This document shows positions 1 through 9,320 of a stretch of DNA of 64,000 nucleotides, piece after piece; within the stretch, counting starts at the first letter, position 1, and every line of letters begins with the position of its first letter. Under the pieces are notes generated by a model, which had not been told where the DNA came from, did no database searches, and worked only from the letters and a program-made list of their open reading frames with translations. This DNA comes from Symsagittifera roscoffensis (lineage: Eukaryota > Xenacoelomorpha > Acoela > Convolutidae). The position numbers were made by a program, and so were the translations under genes. The stretch covers positions 54,928,456-54,992,455 of the forward strand of contig NC_087067.1 of NCBI RefSeq assembly GCF_963678635.1, read 5' to 3'.

Positions 1-382
1 TATGTTCAAGGAAAATATTCGATTTGTCGATCGAATTACGCGACAAACTTTTCAGTCGGCAGATCTACAAGACTGCTCCGACAAACAATCACAATCAAAT
101 CTCATTCAACTAGATGTTCATGATGATAAGTCCTGGATTGAATTAACCCCCCAAATTACAAGGGTTACAGGACCATATCGTTTTAAACCAAAAGAGATAG
201 TTCAGCAGATTAAGCATTCTTTAGCCTCTAGTCAAGGTGCTTCAATATACACTTATGCTCAAATGCAAAAAATCTGGATTATGATTTCCGATATTTCAGA
301 GATGAAAGGAATATTGCAAAAAATATCCAGGTTCTTTCTAAAGGTTAAAAATTTGTTTTCACGGACTCATATAGCACACTAG
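1..382 (+). pseudogene. C-terminal ectodomain part of an envelope-like protein (left-edge element)
   Basis: This reading frame is open from the left edge, so the gene starts outside the window. The order of short motifs (FVD near residue 8, an Arg-Arg/Gln-Thr-Phe cluster, a Cys near residue 25, then IQLD and a Phe-Lys-Pro-Lys-Glu stretch) follows the env-like frame near 44560-44750 in element 2. It ends in a basic, hydrophobic patch. I infer the same class of membrane glycoprotein in a clearly divergent element; the role (entry or cell-to-cell spread) is not proven. The frame stops at 380-382 and the likely continuation at 403 lies in another frame, so this copy seems frameshifted. Confidence 0.5.
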
Positions 383-402
383 GCTCTTCTCAAACAATAT
401 AT

Positions 403-699
403 TTGGATTATATCATCTCTCCAAACTTTCGGAAAAACGAATACTACCGTATATTCGGGAAAGTACAATACTATTTAGAAAAACGCGGAATAGTCTTCGC
501 CTCTTTTCTATTTGTGAAATTCATAATAGATTGCCTAGTATTCATAATAAAGGCTATGCATATTCACAAAATCACGGGCCGCTCACTACACTTTGGCAAA
601 GTATTGCTTGCCGCCTCATACAATATACTTTTCACTTCCATAGTGACCTCAATTTTCACTCAAGATGAGCAAACTGAAAAAAAAAGAACAAGAATGTGA
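403..699 (+). pseudogene. Transmembrane tail of the envelope-like protein
   Basis: A 98-codon open frame with no ATG at its start (TTG), so it probably continues the frame at 1-382 after a frameshift. It has a strongly hydrophobic segment around residues 30-52 (IVFASFLFVKFIIDCLVFII), a basic stretch (His, Lys, Arg), and a second hydrophobic patch. The same layout is found in the env-like tails at 44852-45250 and 53394-54095. It fits a membrane anchor followed by a cytoplasmic tail. Sequence identity to those is low, so the assignment rests on layout and position. Confidence 0.45.
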
Positions 700-872
700 T
701 CAGAAAATAGAAGCTCCTCTTTTAGAGGAAATTGATAAAATAAACCAGGATCGCATGTATCCTCACGTCCAGTTAACAAGTTTTGAGATAAGAACTCAAA
801 ACTTGGATCACCCACCAAACCCAGTCTAATAAAAAATTTCTACTGTTCTAGGATATACCAACAGATTCAACT
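700..872 (+). other. Short spacer with hairpin and possible 3' splice acceptor
   Basis: Between two element ORFs. A perfect 10-bp stem (AAGTTTTGAG / CTCAAAACTT, 7-nt loop) lies at 778-804. A pyrimidine-containing stretch ending in AG at 850-851 sits 21 bp before the ATG at 873, which could serve as an acceptor for a subgenomic transcript. This is inference from position only. Confidence 0.25.
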
Positions 873-1184
873 ATGGACGCAACACTTGATGACAATTTGA
901 GAGAATTTGAGGATCTTCTCTCACTCCTGCCACCAACCGATCCACTGGACTCGCAGATTAAAGCACTCACTCAACAACCAACTGTTTCTACTACTACAAC
1001 CCCCACTGCAAAGCCGACCTCAACACGATCCTTCGTTGAGCCACTACTTCAAACCAATTCAGCTGCCCCAATAACTACAGCATCAAAACCACCACCCCTA
1101 AAAGTTTCACCCCCTGATTTCAAAATACCCCTGGTTCCCTTAAATTCCAGAAATAAAAAGCGAACCCAGATTGTAAGACCATAA
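873..1184 (+). CDS. Pro/Thr/Ser-rich ORF downstream of env-like gene
   Basis: A 103-codon ORF starting at a real ATG. The first 35 residues are acidic and Leu-rich (DDNLREFEDLLSLLPPTDPL); the rest is dominated by Thr, Ser and Pro, ending in a basic tail. It has no signal peptide and no domain I know. Its position (after the env-like tail, before the presumed 3' LTR) and composition match the N-terminal part of the post-env ORF at 45696 and 53080 of the main family, but no residue-level match is evident. It may be the N-terminal piece of that gene in a divergent element. Confidence 0.4.
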   Translation: MDATLDDNLREFEDLLSLLPPTDPLDSQIKALTQQPTVSTTTTPTAKPTSTRSFVEPLLQTNSAAPITTASKPPPLKVSPPDFKIPLVPLNSRNKKRTQIVRP

Positions 1185-1202
1185 GAGATACTAACGGCAA
1201 AT

Positions 1203-1650
1203 ATGCCGGTATCAACTTCTCAATATCCAATGACCATTAGGCAACAGCCCTTACACCCCACTGAATTAAATACTAAGTTACAATTTCAGTTAGAAAAGGA
1301 ACGATACATTTATTCTAAAAGTAATCCCGGCTTCGATATGGATCTCAATTATGCTTTGAATCCATTGATCATCCGTTTTAATTTAGAAGCCTATCACCCT
1401 ATAAAAAATGTACTCCATAACTAATTCTCTTCTTGAATATCAAAAAATCTATGTCCCAGCAAAATATCTGACAGCAAAATTACAAACCCCCCAGTTAGAT
1501 GGCGACACTGAGCAAATTCAGCGCAGTCATATACATGAAACGCATCAAATCCGGGAGCTGAAAAAGCAAGTCCACAATTTGAAAACAAAAAAATCACCAA
1601 CTTATAGCCCGGGTGGAAGGCAAATTATAGAAATTTATCCTTTCATTTAA
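1203..1650 (+). pseudogene. Unrecognised element ORF, frameshifted
   Basis: Two overlapping frames, 1203-1424 (ATG start) and 1408-1650, look like one gene broken near 1410. The first part is polar with a short Lys/Glu-rich run; the second contains a predicted helical, charged segment (HETHQIRELKKQVHNLKTKK) with heptad-like spacing. I do not recognise the family. By position it is the last gene of the left-edge element and could be the C-terminal half of its post-env ORF. The final ~12 codons lie inside the proposed LTR. Confidence 0.35.
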
Positions 1651-2350
1651 AAATTTATCCTTTCATTTTTTTAGCTATGTGGTATAGCTACTAATTTTGT
1701 CTTTTCCAACAGTTCGATTTTTATAAAAAACAAAAACAAAAAACAAAAATACACCCTTTTGTATGAACCAGTCCTCCCCTTATTACGCATATGGACACTC
1801 ACTTCACATACTTCAAGACTTCACATACTTCAACAAGATAAGGAAACTAACCTTTAAACTTTTGAGAAACAAATAATTTTGTTGTATTTAATTTTATAGT
1901 TAAATCTCTTGGTTGTGTAAACTCTATTTTGATTTATTAATGTAACTGATGTAATTATATTCATTCAAGCCTGACTCAAAATATCAGATGTTCAAAAACA
2001 TCTGCTACCTATCTTTAACAACAAACTATTGAACAAACTTCATGAGATTGAAAGAAAAAGCTTTGGTCGATCAACAATTACCCTACTATTGAAGTGAAAG
2101 TAAAAAATGAAATTTTTAGTTTTTTTCCTCTCCACATAGGAGGATGGATTTGTTCTGATTTCAAATAGAAACAGAAACATGAATTATTTTGTTGAGCTCA
2201 CAAAGTGTGACGCCGCCGCCACCACAAAATAAGTATGTTTTCATTCCCTTGCAAAAGGAAGGGAAATGCTATTGGAATAATTCCTAAAACGTTTTAAGCA
2301 TTAAGAATTGAAACAACTATTCTCGTTCGATGCGAATAATAACGCGTCCT

Positions 2351-2395
2351 CTCGTAAAATACGAGCATACGAAACATTCTTCTCGTAAAATACGA
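2351..2395 (+). promoter_or_regulatory. Repeated upstream motif
   Basis: Two copies of CTCGTAAAATACGA 31 bp apart, within a stretch rich in TACGA (also near 2400-2450). It lies 75-120 bp upstream of the TATA box. An enhancer-like U3 repeat is an inference. Confidence 0.35.
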
Positions 2396-2471
2396 ATGTA
2401 CGAACAGAGAATACGAATTTAAGAAGTAACTTCTGATTTGATACGAAAAGTGGTACGATTTCCCATCTGAG

Positions 2472-2480
2472 TATAAATAG
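2472..2480 (+). promoter_or_regulatory. TATA box (TATAAATAG)
   Basis: A near-consensus TATA box on the plus strand, in the expected place for an LTR promoter. Transcription would start about 2500, just before the 45-bp repeats. Confidence 0.55.
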
Positions 2481-2505
2481 AAGCTCAAAACTACGGGAAT
2501 TCATT

Positions 2506-2640
2506 CCCAACATTTTTTCTTCTAACACCACAACCTCCCTCTCTAGTATTCCCAACAATTTCTCTTCTAACACCACAACCTCACTCTCTAGTATTCCCAA
2601 CAATTTCTCTTCTAACATCAACACCACTCTCTTCAACCAC
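2506..2640 (+). repeat. Three tandem 45-bp pyrimidine-rich repeats
   Basis: Units start at 2506, 2551 and 2596, each beginning CCCAACAATTTCTCTTCTAA or a close variant; the third is diverged at its 3' end. They lie about 30-35 bp downstream of the TATA box, so they would be in the 5' end of the transcript (R/U5). Because 45 is a multiple of 3, they create a spurious repetitive open frame on the minus strand. Confidence 0.6.
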
Positions 2641-2879
2641 CCCAACCAATCTCTATAAAATATATCCAATCTCACCCTTAAAATAAATATTGAGTCAAAA
2701 GGCAACTTGCTGTAAATTCATACTAACTTCTTTTCTAATAAAATATTTCTCAGCGACTTTTAGGTTTACTTTCTAAGATAGAAAGTAGAAAGGACCCTTT
2801 TTTCCTAGCAAGCGTTTTGACCGGCGCGCATAGTGATGCTAGCTCAGAATAATATATATTTCTTAGAAAAGTTGTTGAA

Positions 2880-3260
2880 ATCCAAAAGAAAACTGATGAG
2901 ACGCACACGTTGAAAAAATGGGTGAATTTTTTAAATTCAAAAATAAAAATAAAAATAAGTAGGGCTGGGATGATTTTGATTTCTTCAGGAGTTATGGTGA
3001 ATCATGGTTATTGTTTTGTTTGAGACTCTGAAGTTTGTAGTTGAATCTCATGTTAAGAATGTTTTCCAGAAGGATTATTTCTACAGGCTGGATGTACTTA
3101 AGCGGGATGAAAATAGAAACGAGGTGTTCATAATGAAAACTAATTATCAGGGGCAAAAAATATAACATTGGCGGACTGGATCATAGCTGCCGAGGATGCC
3201 AGGGAAGTTAGTTTTTTAGTACAGTAAGTAAATTAGGAAAATTTTAATAAACAGATATCT
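2880..3260 (-). pseudogene. Remnant of the post-env ORF, C-terminal part
   Basis: The plus-strand text around 3155-3215 (CGAGGATGCC preceded by a GGACTGGATCATAGC stretch) lines up with 51715-51770 of element 3, which encodes the C-terminal third of the post-env ORF. No open frame remains. It shows that the post-env gene was already present in this older copy. Confidence 0.45.
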
Positions 3261-4700
3261 TCGACGAGAGTTTTATGTGGGGAGGGGCTTTGTAGGAAGT
3301 GTCTTTGTAAGCAGCGATAGTGAGTGTACGTGTGAATTAATTATGTACTTAACATAACTTCAAGCGAGCAGCTTACTTCGAGTTCTTTTGGGACAAAAAA
3401 GTTATAGGATATTTTTAAAATGATCAAATTTAGTGAAACAGGATTTGTACGCTTTAGTTTTTGGAGTGCATGTACTCTAGATTGAAAAACTAATTTGTTT
3501 TGATGAGAATTTTTTGAGTTAGTTTTGAGTTGACTGCTGGGTCTGTATCATAGGTTAAGTCTTCCCCATAGCGTGTGACTGCGTGATCGTAGTGTGTAGT
3601 AGGAAATTGGATAGATTTTTGTGTAATTGAAAAGTTAAGCATAATCAATAGTCTAACATTAGTGAAGACTTTAAGCTATATAGCCTTAAATAGCTGTTGT
3701 AGTAGAGTTATGTAAATTTTTTTCGTCTTGAGTTTTTTTGAATAGGAAATTTTAATGGGTTAAAGAAATTGTAAGAGCGTAACGATGAGAGGATAGTAAG
3801 AAGGGAGTGTTCATCAAATAAGAGGTTCATTGGTTTCTGGAGTTCATAAATATTATAACAGTATTGGGGAAGAATCGGAAAGTTTTAACTAAAAAATCGA
3901 CAGCGTAAGTGTGTCTAGGATGATCACTAAGGTGGAGTCGTGATGATGAAGGTCGATTGATTAAGTATCGAGGCCGATTGGTGATTTATTCTTGTTTTAT
4001 GAGAGCGTGTTGTGCACGGTTGGGAGTTTTATGAGTGGAAGATGTTGATGTTTCTGATGGTGAGGCTGAGTAAGTTAGTTGATAGATTATAAGTTTAAGC
4101 TCAATATTGAAATTATTGCTTTTGTCGTATGAAATTGTCGAGATCGAGCTCTAATTGATCGTCTGTCATAGGACTTGGGGTGTCAGGGAGAACACTAGAG
4201 AGAGGTGAAAGTTTGGGGTTGCATCAGTATAGGAGAGACTGGAAGATGAGAGGTTTATTACTGAACTGAGGGAACTATTAGAGTAAATGGTGCTTGTGAG
4301 TAGTTAGTAGTGGGACAAGGTTTTGGGTAGAAAAATTCAGCAGGGTTGTTTTAAGAAATTTGAGTGTCAAAAACTGATTGAATAGATGCATCGGAGATTA
4401 TGTGAGATGAAATGGGTGAGAAATTTTAAAAACTGGGGCTAAATATTAGCAATGGAGAAAAAGTGCGATCAGAAATCAAAAGGACAGTGTGTTTTGGCTA
4501 GGAATTGGAAGTTTAAGAGAGGTAGCGACGGACAGTTCCAACGAAGCGGCTCATCGTGGGCTAAAACCCTTTTTATTTTGATAACACAAACTAATCGTGT
4601 GGGGTTGTTCTATCATTTTTTCTTAAATGTGGTCAGTTACTTGTTTTGATGAAGCGGTGATGCAAATGAAAAGTAGTGCAAATTTTTTTGTGGAAATATT
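3261..4700 (-). other. Decayed sequence, no gene supported
   Basis: By position this should hold the N-terminal half of the post-env ORF and the end of env. Only short frames are open (for example 4452-4649 plus), with no recognisable motif. Confidence 0.4.
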
Positions 4701-5900
4701 TTTAAATGATTAAGTTTTGATAAACTGTTAAATGTTGCGGTGCTGTTGTTGTTGTATGTGTGTTGTTTTGTGGAGTATGTTAGGTGTTTGGTGCTGTTGA
4801 TAGAACCTTATTGTTATCATTTATTTGTGCGACTAGTGAAATTTCATTTTTTAGGTCGAAAAAAGTCCATAAACAATCCTGCGAATTATGTTTGGGCTAA
4901 GCTGGCTTGTCTGTTGATTTGTTTGTTGGTTGCAAAAGCCGTATGTTACTTTAAAAATTGAAAATGAAGATCCTGAAAAATTGAACGTTTGTATAAGATG
5001 ATCAATTTTTTAGGCTGTAAGAAGGCTATCATAAAAAGGTTAGTCTTCCTTTTTTTATTTGAAAAAAAAAACAAATTTTTTGACCGGAGAAAAAATTTTT
5101 TGGCGTTACTTTACTCCATTGAGATAAAAGTTGTCTACAATATTTTTTAAAAAACACTAAAATTTTCAGCGAGTTTCCTGAGACTTTGATCAATGGAGTA
5201 TCTTTGTATGGTGTCCAATTTTGTGAGATATTCCTGGAATAATTGTGTTCGTATATGATGTTGTATTTCAAACTTGATAAACTCCAATCGGTTGTGAGTA
5301 GATTTTCTGTTTACTAGCTTTTGCTCGTATGCTTTGTAGTGATTGTTTCTTTAGAGGGGGCATTAACGTGGGATGGTTTCAAGAGATTATATTTATCTTC
5401 GTCGGGGTTGAGCTGTATTACGTTTTCACTATATTTTGAATCTTTTGAGATGGTGGTATCCCAAAAATTGTTCGTCTTGATGACGTTTCGACAAAAATAT
5501 CTTTGATTTATTAGTATAAATGTCTGTTTGTCTGCAAAAAAAAATGAAGTGGTGAAATATTTTTAGTTCACGTGTAATGGCAGAGGGTGTTTCCTTCGTA
5601 ATCAATGAAACTTGAGCAATTTCCTGAAAAAAGTTATACCGCATAAGGAACGTTGGTACCGCTAATGTTAGTGATTGCAGTATCTGTATTCTTTCTAATT
5701 CACATTGATGATGTAGTGTTTAGAGTTCTGATGGTGATTTTTCTTCTACTTATTATGTAATCAAGTTTCATGATTAGGCGTAGATCATACTGAATTGTTC
5801 CACAATACGTGTGGTTTATCAGTTATACTTCTTGTAAATGTGTACAGTCAATGTTTTCCGGAAGAAGTTTTCCAACAATTGGTTAGTTTTTTCTGTGGCC
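4701..5900 (-). pseudogene. Env-like remnant, first copy of the duplicated part
   Basis: Around 4860-4950 the DNA resembles 53560-53640, the env cytoplasmic tail of element 3. From about 5200 to 5880 it resembles 53880-54440 of element 3, including the stretch that reads TTATCTTCGTCGGG on the plus strand (5394 here, 54128 there). The reading frame is destroyed. The same segment recurs about 1.24 kb downstream. Confidence 0.5.
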
Positions 5901-6300
5901 GTTTTAACGTTTCTGAGAAATAGTCCAGTTCCAATCAAATATTTGAAAATTAAATTTTCTTGAAAAATCCTACCTTCAATTTTGTAACGAATTTGATGCT
6001 AACGTCAATAATAATTTTTTCATTCTCGTCGGAGGTTTCGACTGTGCCAATCTGGGGGAATGGGACATGTTCACGAAATACTTTTCGTGAAATTTAAAAA
6101 CTCGTGCTTGAGTTTTTGCAACTTGAAAAATGGTTTAAGTATCATCGGGAAACCAAACAATGGTTCCCTGGGTGGTAGTTGTGGGGTCGCAGTATCCTTA
6201 ATTGTTCATAAAAAGCAAGGGGATGTCTTGAAACTTTAGATTGAAATCTTTTCATTTTCGTGTGAGTTGAACTTGTTCGAGATGTTTTTTCAAATCAAAA
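5901..6300 (-). pseudogene. Env-like remnant, middle part (first copy)
   Basis: Reads CAATGGTTCCCTGGGTGG and GGGGTCGCAGTATCCTTA on the plus strand near 6157-6205, matching 54970-55010 of element 3, the conserved Cys-containing part of env upstream of the membrane tail. A second copy lies at 8041-8400. Confidence 0.5.
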
Positions 6301-7141
6301 AACATTATTTCTTGAATTCTGTGGTTATCGTGCTAGCTTTACAATTTGATGGTAATATATAACCACTGTAACTTTGGTTGTAAATCTCTGAGAAACCAGC
6401 TGTTTCATCAAGTTTCCTGAGATTTTGCTCAACTGATTGTTTTTGTATGGTGTCTGGTGATGTGAGAAATTCCCGAAAGAGTTGTGTTCGCATATGATGT
6501 TTTATATCAAACGTGATATATTCGCATCGGATGTAAGTCGATATTGCGGCTACTAGCTTTTGCACGTTATGCTTTATGGTGAAAATTTCTTTAGAGGTGG
6601 CATTAACCTGGTATGGTTTGAAGAGATTATATTTATCTTCGTCGGGGTTGAGCTGTACTACGTTTTCACTATATTTTGATCCACTTGGTATGGCGGTAAC
6701 CCAAAAATATGTTCGTCTTGATGACGTATCGACAAAACAACTTTAATGTAATAGTACAAATTGGCTATTTGTCTGCAAAAGAACAAACTAGTGAGAAATT
6801 TTTAGTTCAAGTGTAATGCCATAGGGTGTTTGCTTGGGAATCAATGAGGTTTGAGCGATTTCCTGAAAAAAATTATCCCGCGTAACGAAATTTTGGTATC
6901 GGTAAAGTTGGTGATTGCAGTATCTGTACTCTTTCTATTTCACATAGATGATGTAGTGTTTAGAGTTCTGAGAGTGATTTTTCTTCTACTTATTATATAA
7001 TCAAGTTTCATGATTAGACGTAGATCATACTGAATTGTTCCACAATACGTGTGGTTTATCAGTTATACTTCTTGTAAATGTGTACAGTCAATGTTTTCCG
7101 GAAGAAATTTTCCAACATTTATTTAGTTATTTTTCTGTAGC
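6301..7141 (-). pseudogene. Env-like remnant, second copy of the duplicated part
   Basis: The minus frame at 6305-6565 keeps 86 codons with TIQKQSVEQNLRKLDETAG, which matches the env stem of elements 2 and 3 (TIQRQS...LRK.AETAGFS). The DNA from about 6540 to 7140 repeats 5300-5895 at a shift near 1.24 kb. This is a tandem duplication inside env of an already old element. Confidence 0.55.
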
Positions 7142-8040
7142 GCAATGCGTTATCTTAGATTTTTCATCGTCTCTTTTGATTTGTGATTTATTCGTAAAAT
7201 ATGAGACTTCCTGTTTTCATATCAATTCTTTTTTCATATTCAATCAAAATTTCAAAACATTGGGTTTTCAAAAGTGACCCCCAATATTTACATTCGAAAA
7301 CTGTTTATCGGTAGCTTTGAAACCATGCTGGCTTATTGGCGATTCATTCTATATTTCTATAGGAAATTACAGTTGGTTTTGTTCTATGTTGATGTTTTGT
7401 CGAATGGGATAGATTGTAACAATCGCTCAGTTATTGCATAGTGACGGAGCGTAGAAAAAGCACCTATTGACAATTGGCTGGCGTCGGTTAGCCTAGTTCT
7501 ACTCGTTTTTAACCGTCTAGGCCTAGCCAGTTAGTTTTTGGTCTGTTTTAGGCTAAAATAAAAAGTTACCATTTTTAGGCCATCAGTCAAACGATTTTTA
7601 ATCAGCTTTCGTTTGCATGCGAGAAAAAATCACATAGCTGGATCTCGGATCCCCAGACTACGAGATTACTTTTAAAAACGCGACTCGGAATCCATTAAAA
7701 CTATGTTTTTAGTAACAGTGATATTCTAAAACCATGAGAGATGGATTGACTCTTTCCTCTAACTAACTACTCGTGTTCTGAAATACTGTACAGAATTGAA
7801 GTTAATTTAAGTATTCAGGGCGTACCGAACCTCCAATTCCGCCTTTCCTCAGAGATAACGTCGTTATCTCTCCAATTTCGTGGCACGGGGAGGTACGGAT
7901 CTGCTCCGGATGTCCCACTGGACCTTCCTTTCTTCTGATCCGCTTCAGCTAAGCGTCTTATCGTGTCTGGTCGTCACGCTAAGAAGCTTCGTTATTTTTT
8001 ATTTTCTTACGACATCTTGTCAATTCGTTTGTGTTTTGTT
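7142..8040. mobile_element. Foreign insert in the env remnant
   Basis: The two env copies are continuous with each other on either side (CTGTGG...TTTCTGAGAAATAGTCC at 5895-5935; the same flanks at about 7135 and 8040), but here about 0.9 kb is interposed. It has no coding frame. It contains a perfect palindrome at 7851-7871 (AGAGATAACG, one base, CGTTATCTCT) nested in an outer stem CGTAC.../GGAGGTACG (7821-7898). The borders are approximate and I see no clear terminal repeats; a solo LTR or non-autonomous transposon are both possible. Confidence 0.4.
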
Positions 8041-9320
8041 TTCTGAGAAATAGTCCAGTTCCAATTAAAAAATTGAAAATTGAAAAATCTAGAGTAATCC
8101 TACCCTGCTTTTCGTAAAAAACTCGAAGCTAACGTCGGTTTGGCTTTTATTCATTCTTGTCGGAGGGTTCAACGGTGCCAATCCGGGGGAGTGGGACAGG
8201 TTCTACGAAATACTTTTTGTGAAATTTAAAAACTCGTGCTTGAATTTTCGAAACCTGAAAAATGTTTTATGTATCTTCGGGAAACCAAGCAATGGTTCCC
8301 TGGGTGGGATTTGTGGGGTCGCAGTATCCTTAGTTGTTCACAAAAAGCAAGCGGTTGCCTTGAGATCCTTTATTGACTTCTTATAATTTTCAAGTGAGTT
8401 GAATTTGTTCCAGCTGTATTTTCAAATCATAAACAATTATTTCTTGACATTCTGTGTTTATCGTGCCAGCTTTACAATTTGATGGTAATTTATAACAATC
8501 TTATGTATCTAGTTTTTATCGTAAAGATCATAGCTTAATAGTCCGTGTGCACCATGATAGGGATATTTTTAGTCGAGTTGTATGTGGCCTCTACTTTTTT
8601 CAATTGATGCTGATGAAATGAGTCTGGAAAAGTTTATAAGTCTTCGATTGTTATTTTTAATTTGAACAATTTGAACATTTTAGTTCTTCCTTATAATCTT
8701 CGAGGTTGAGATGTAGTGGTAGTTCAAAGAAACTTTGGTATGAAGATTCATGATCTAGTCTGTTTTTGTTTCCTTATCATTTTTTTAACAGTGTAATTTT
8801 TTTTCAGAAAATATTTCTGTAGGTTTATAGCCTACAAGCGTTGTTGCGCGGGCTTAATAGGAGAGTGTGTTACTTAGCTTATTGCATTTTTCTGTATTGT
8901 TTTATTTTGATTGTCATCGCCATCATAGTATGTCACTAGGAGGTCTTGTGGTTCTGTGCCTGGGGATGGGTTGTTGTGAACTGTTGTTTCAAAGCTAAAA
9001 GACTTTGAATAAGGACAATAGTAAGCGATACATGCGTATGGTAGTTCTGAAAAAAGATTGTTGAAGATGTATAACCAATAATCTTTTTGCTCTGTCTGCC
9101 TTGTTTGTAAACAAATTCTGTAGACATAAATGGAGGAGGCAAAAATTGTACTGTTGTATCTTGTAGAGGTAGTATTAATGAGTTTTTGCATGATTTTCCT
9201 GTTTTATAGTTAACTCGAGTTTTAGCACAAAAAACTTTTGAATCAATATTTGAGTTTTTTGATCTTGTATATAATTTTGGTTGTCCTGTCTCTTTTTTAA
9301 TCAATTTAAGGTCCATTTTT
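8041..9320 (-). pseudogene. Env-like remnant, N-terminal half
   Basis: 8041-8400 repeats 5915-6280. 8505-8570 matches 55195-55255 of element 3. Two overlapping minus frames at 8874-9316 keep PQDLLVTYYDGDDNQNKT, which corresponds to PQDLLVTHYDCEENEQKT in element 3 (near 55690-55620). Beyond it, residues match the segment upstream of the env ORF at 42890-43060. Frames are broken several times. Confidence 0.55.

Larger units (their letters stand above)
1614..2845 (+). repeat. Candidate 3' LTR of the left-edge element
   Basis: It starts TGGAAGGC directly after CCCGGG, mirroring the main family, where CCCCGGATGGG is followed by an LTR starting TGGAAC. Inside lie repeated upstream motifs (CTCGTAAAATACGA at 2351 and 2382, 31 bp apart), a TATA box at 2472, transcribed-side tandem repeats, and AATAAA at 2686. 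The right end is uncertain: I place it near CTAGCTCA at about 2845, where homology to minus-strand element D begins soon after. No second copy is present in the window to confirm the borders. Confidence 0.4.

Noticed and set aside
2301-2705. 134-codon minus-strand frame with repeated VVLEEKLLGILE-type units
   Set aside because: It is the antisense of the 45-bp tandem repeats in the candidate LTR. A period of 15 codons keeps the frame open by chance.
4740-4961. Hydrophobic plus-strand frame with NPANYVWAKLACLLIC; similar frame at 53407-53643
   Set aside because: Both are antisense to the env cytoplasmic tail; the similarity reflects homology of the minus-strand gene.
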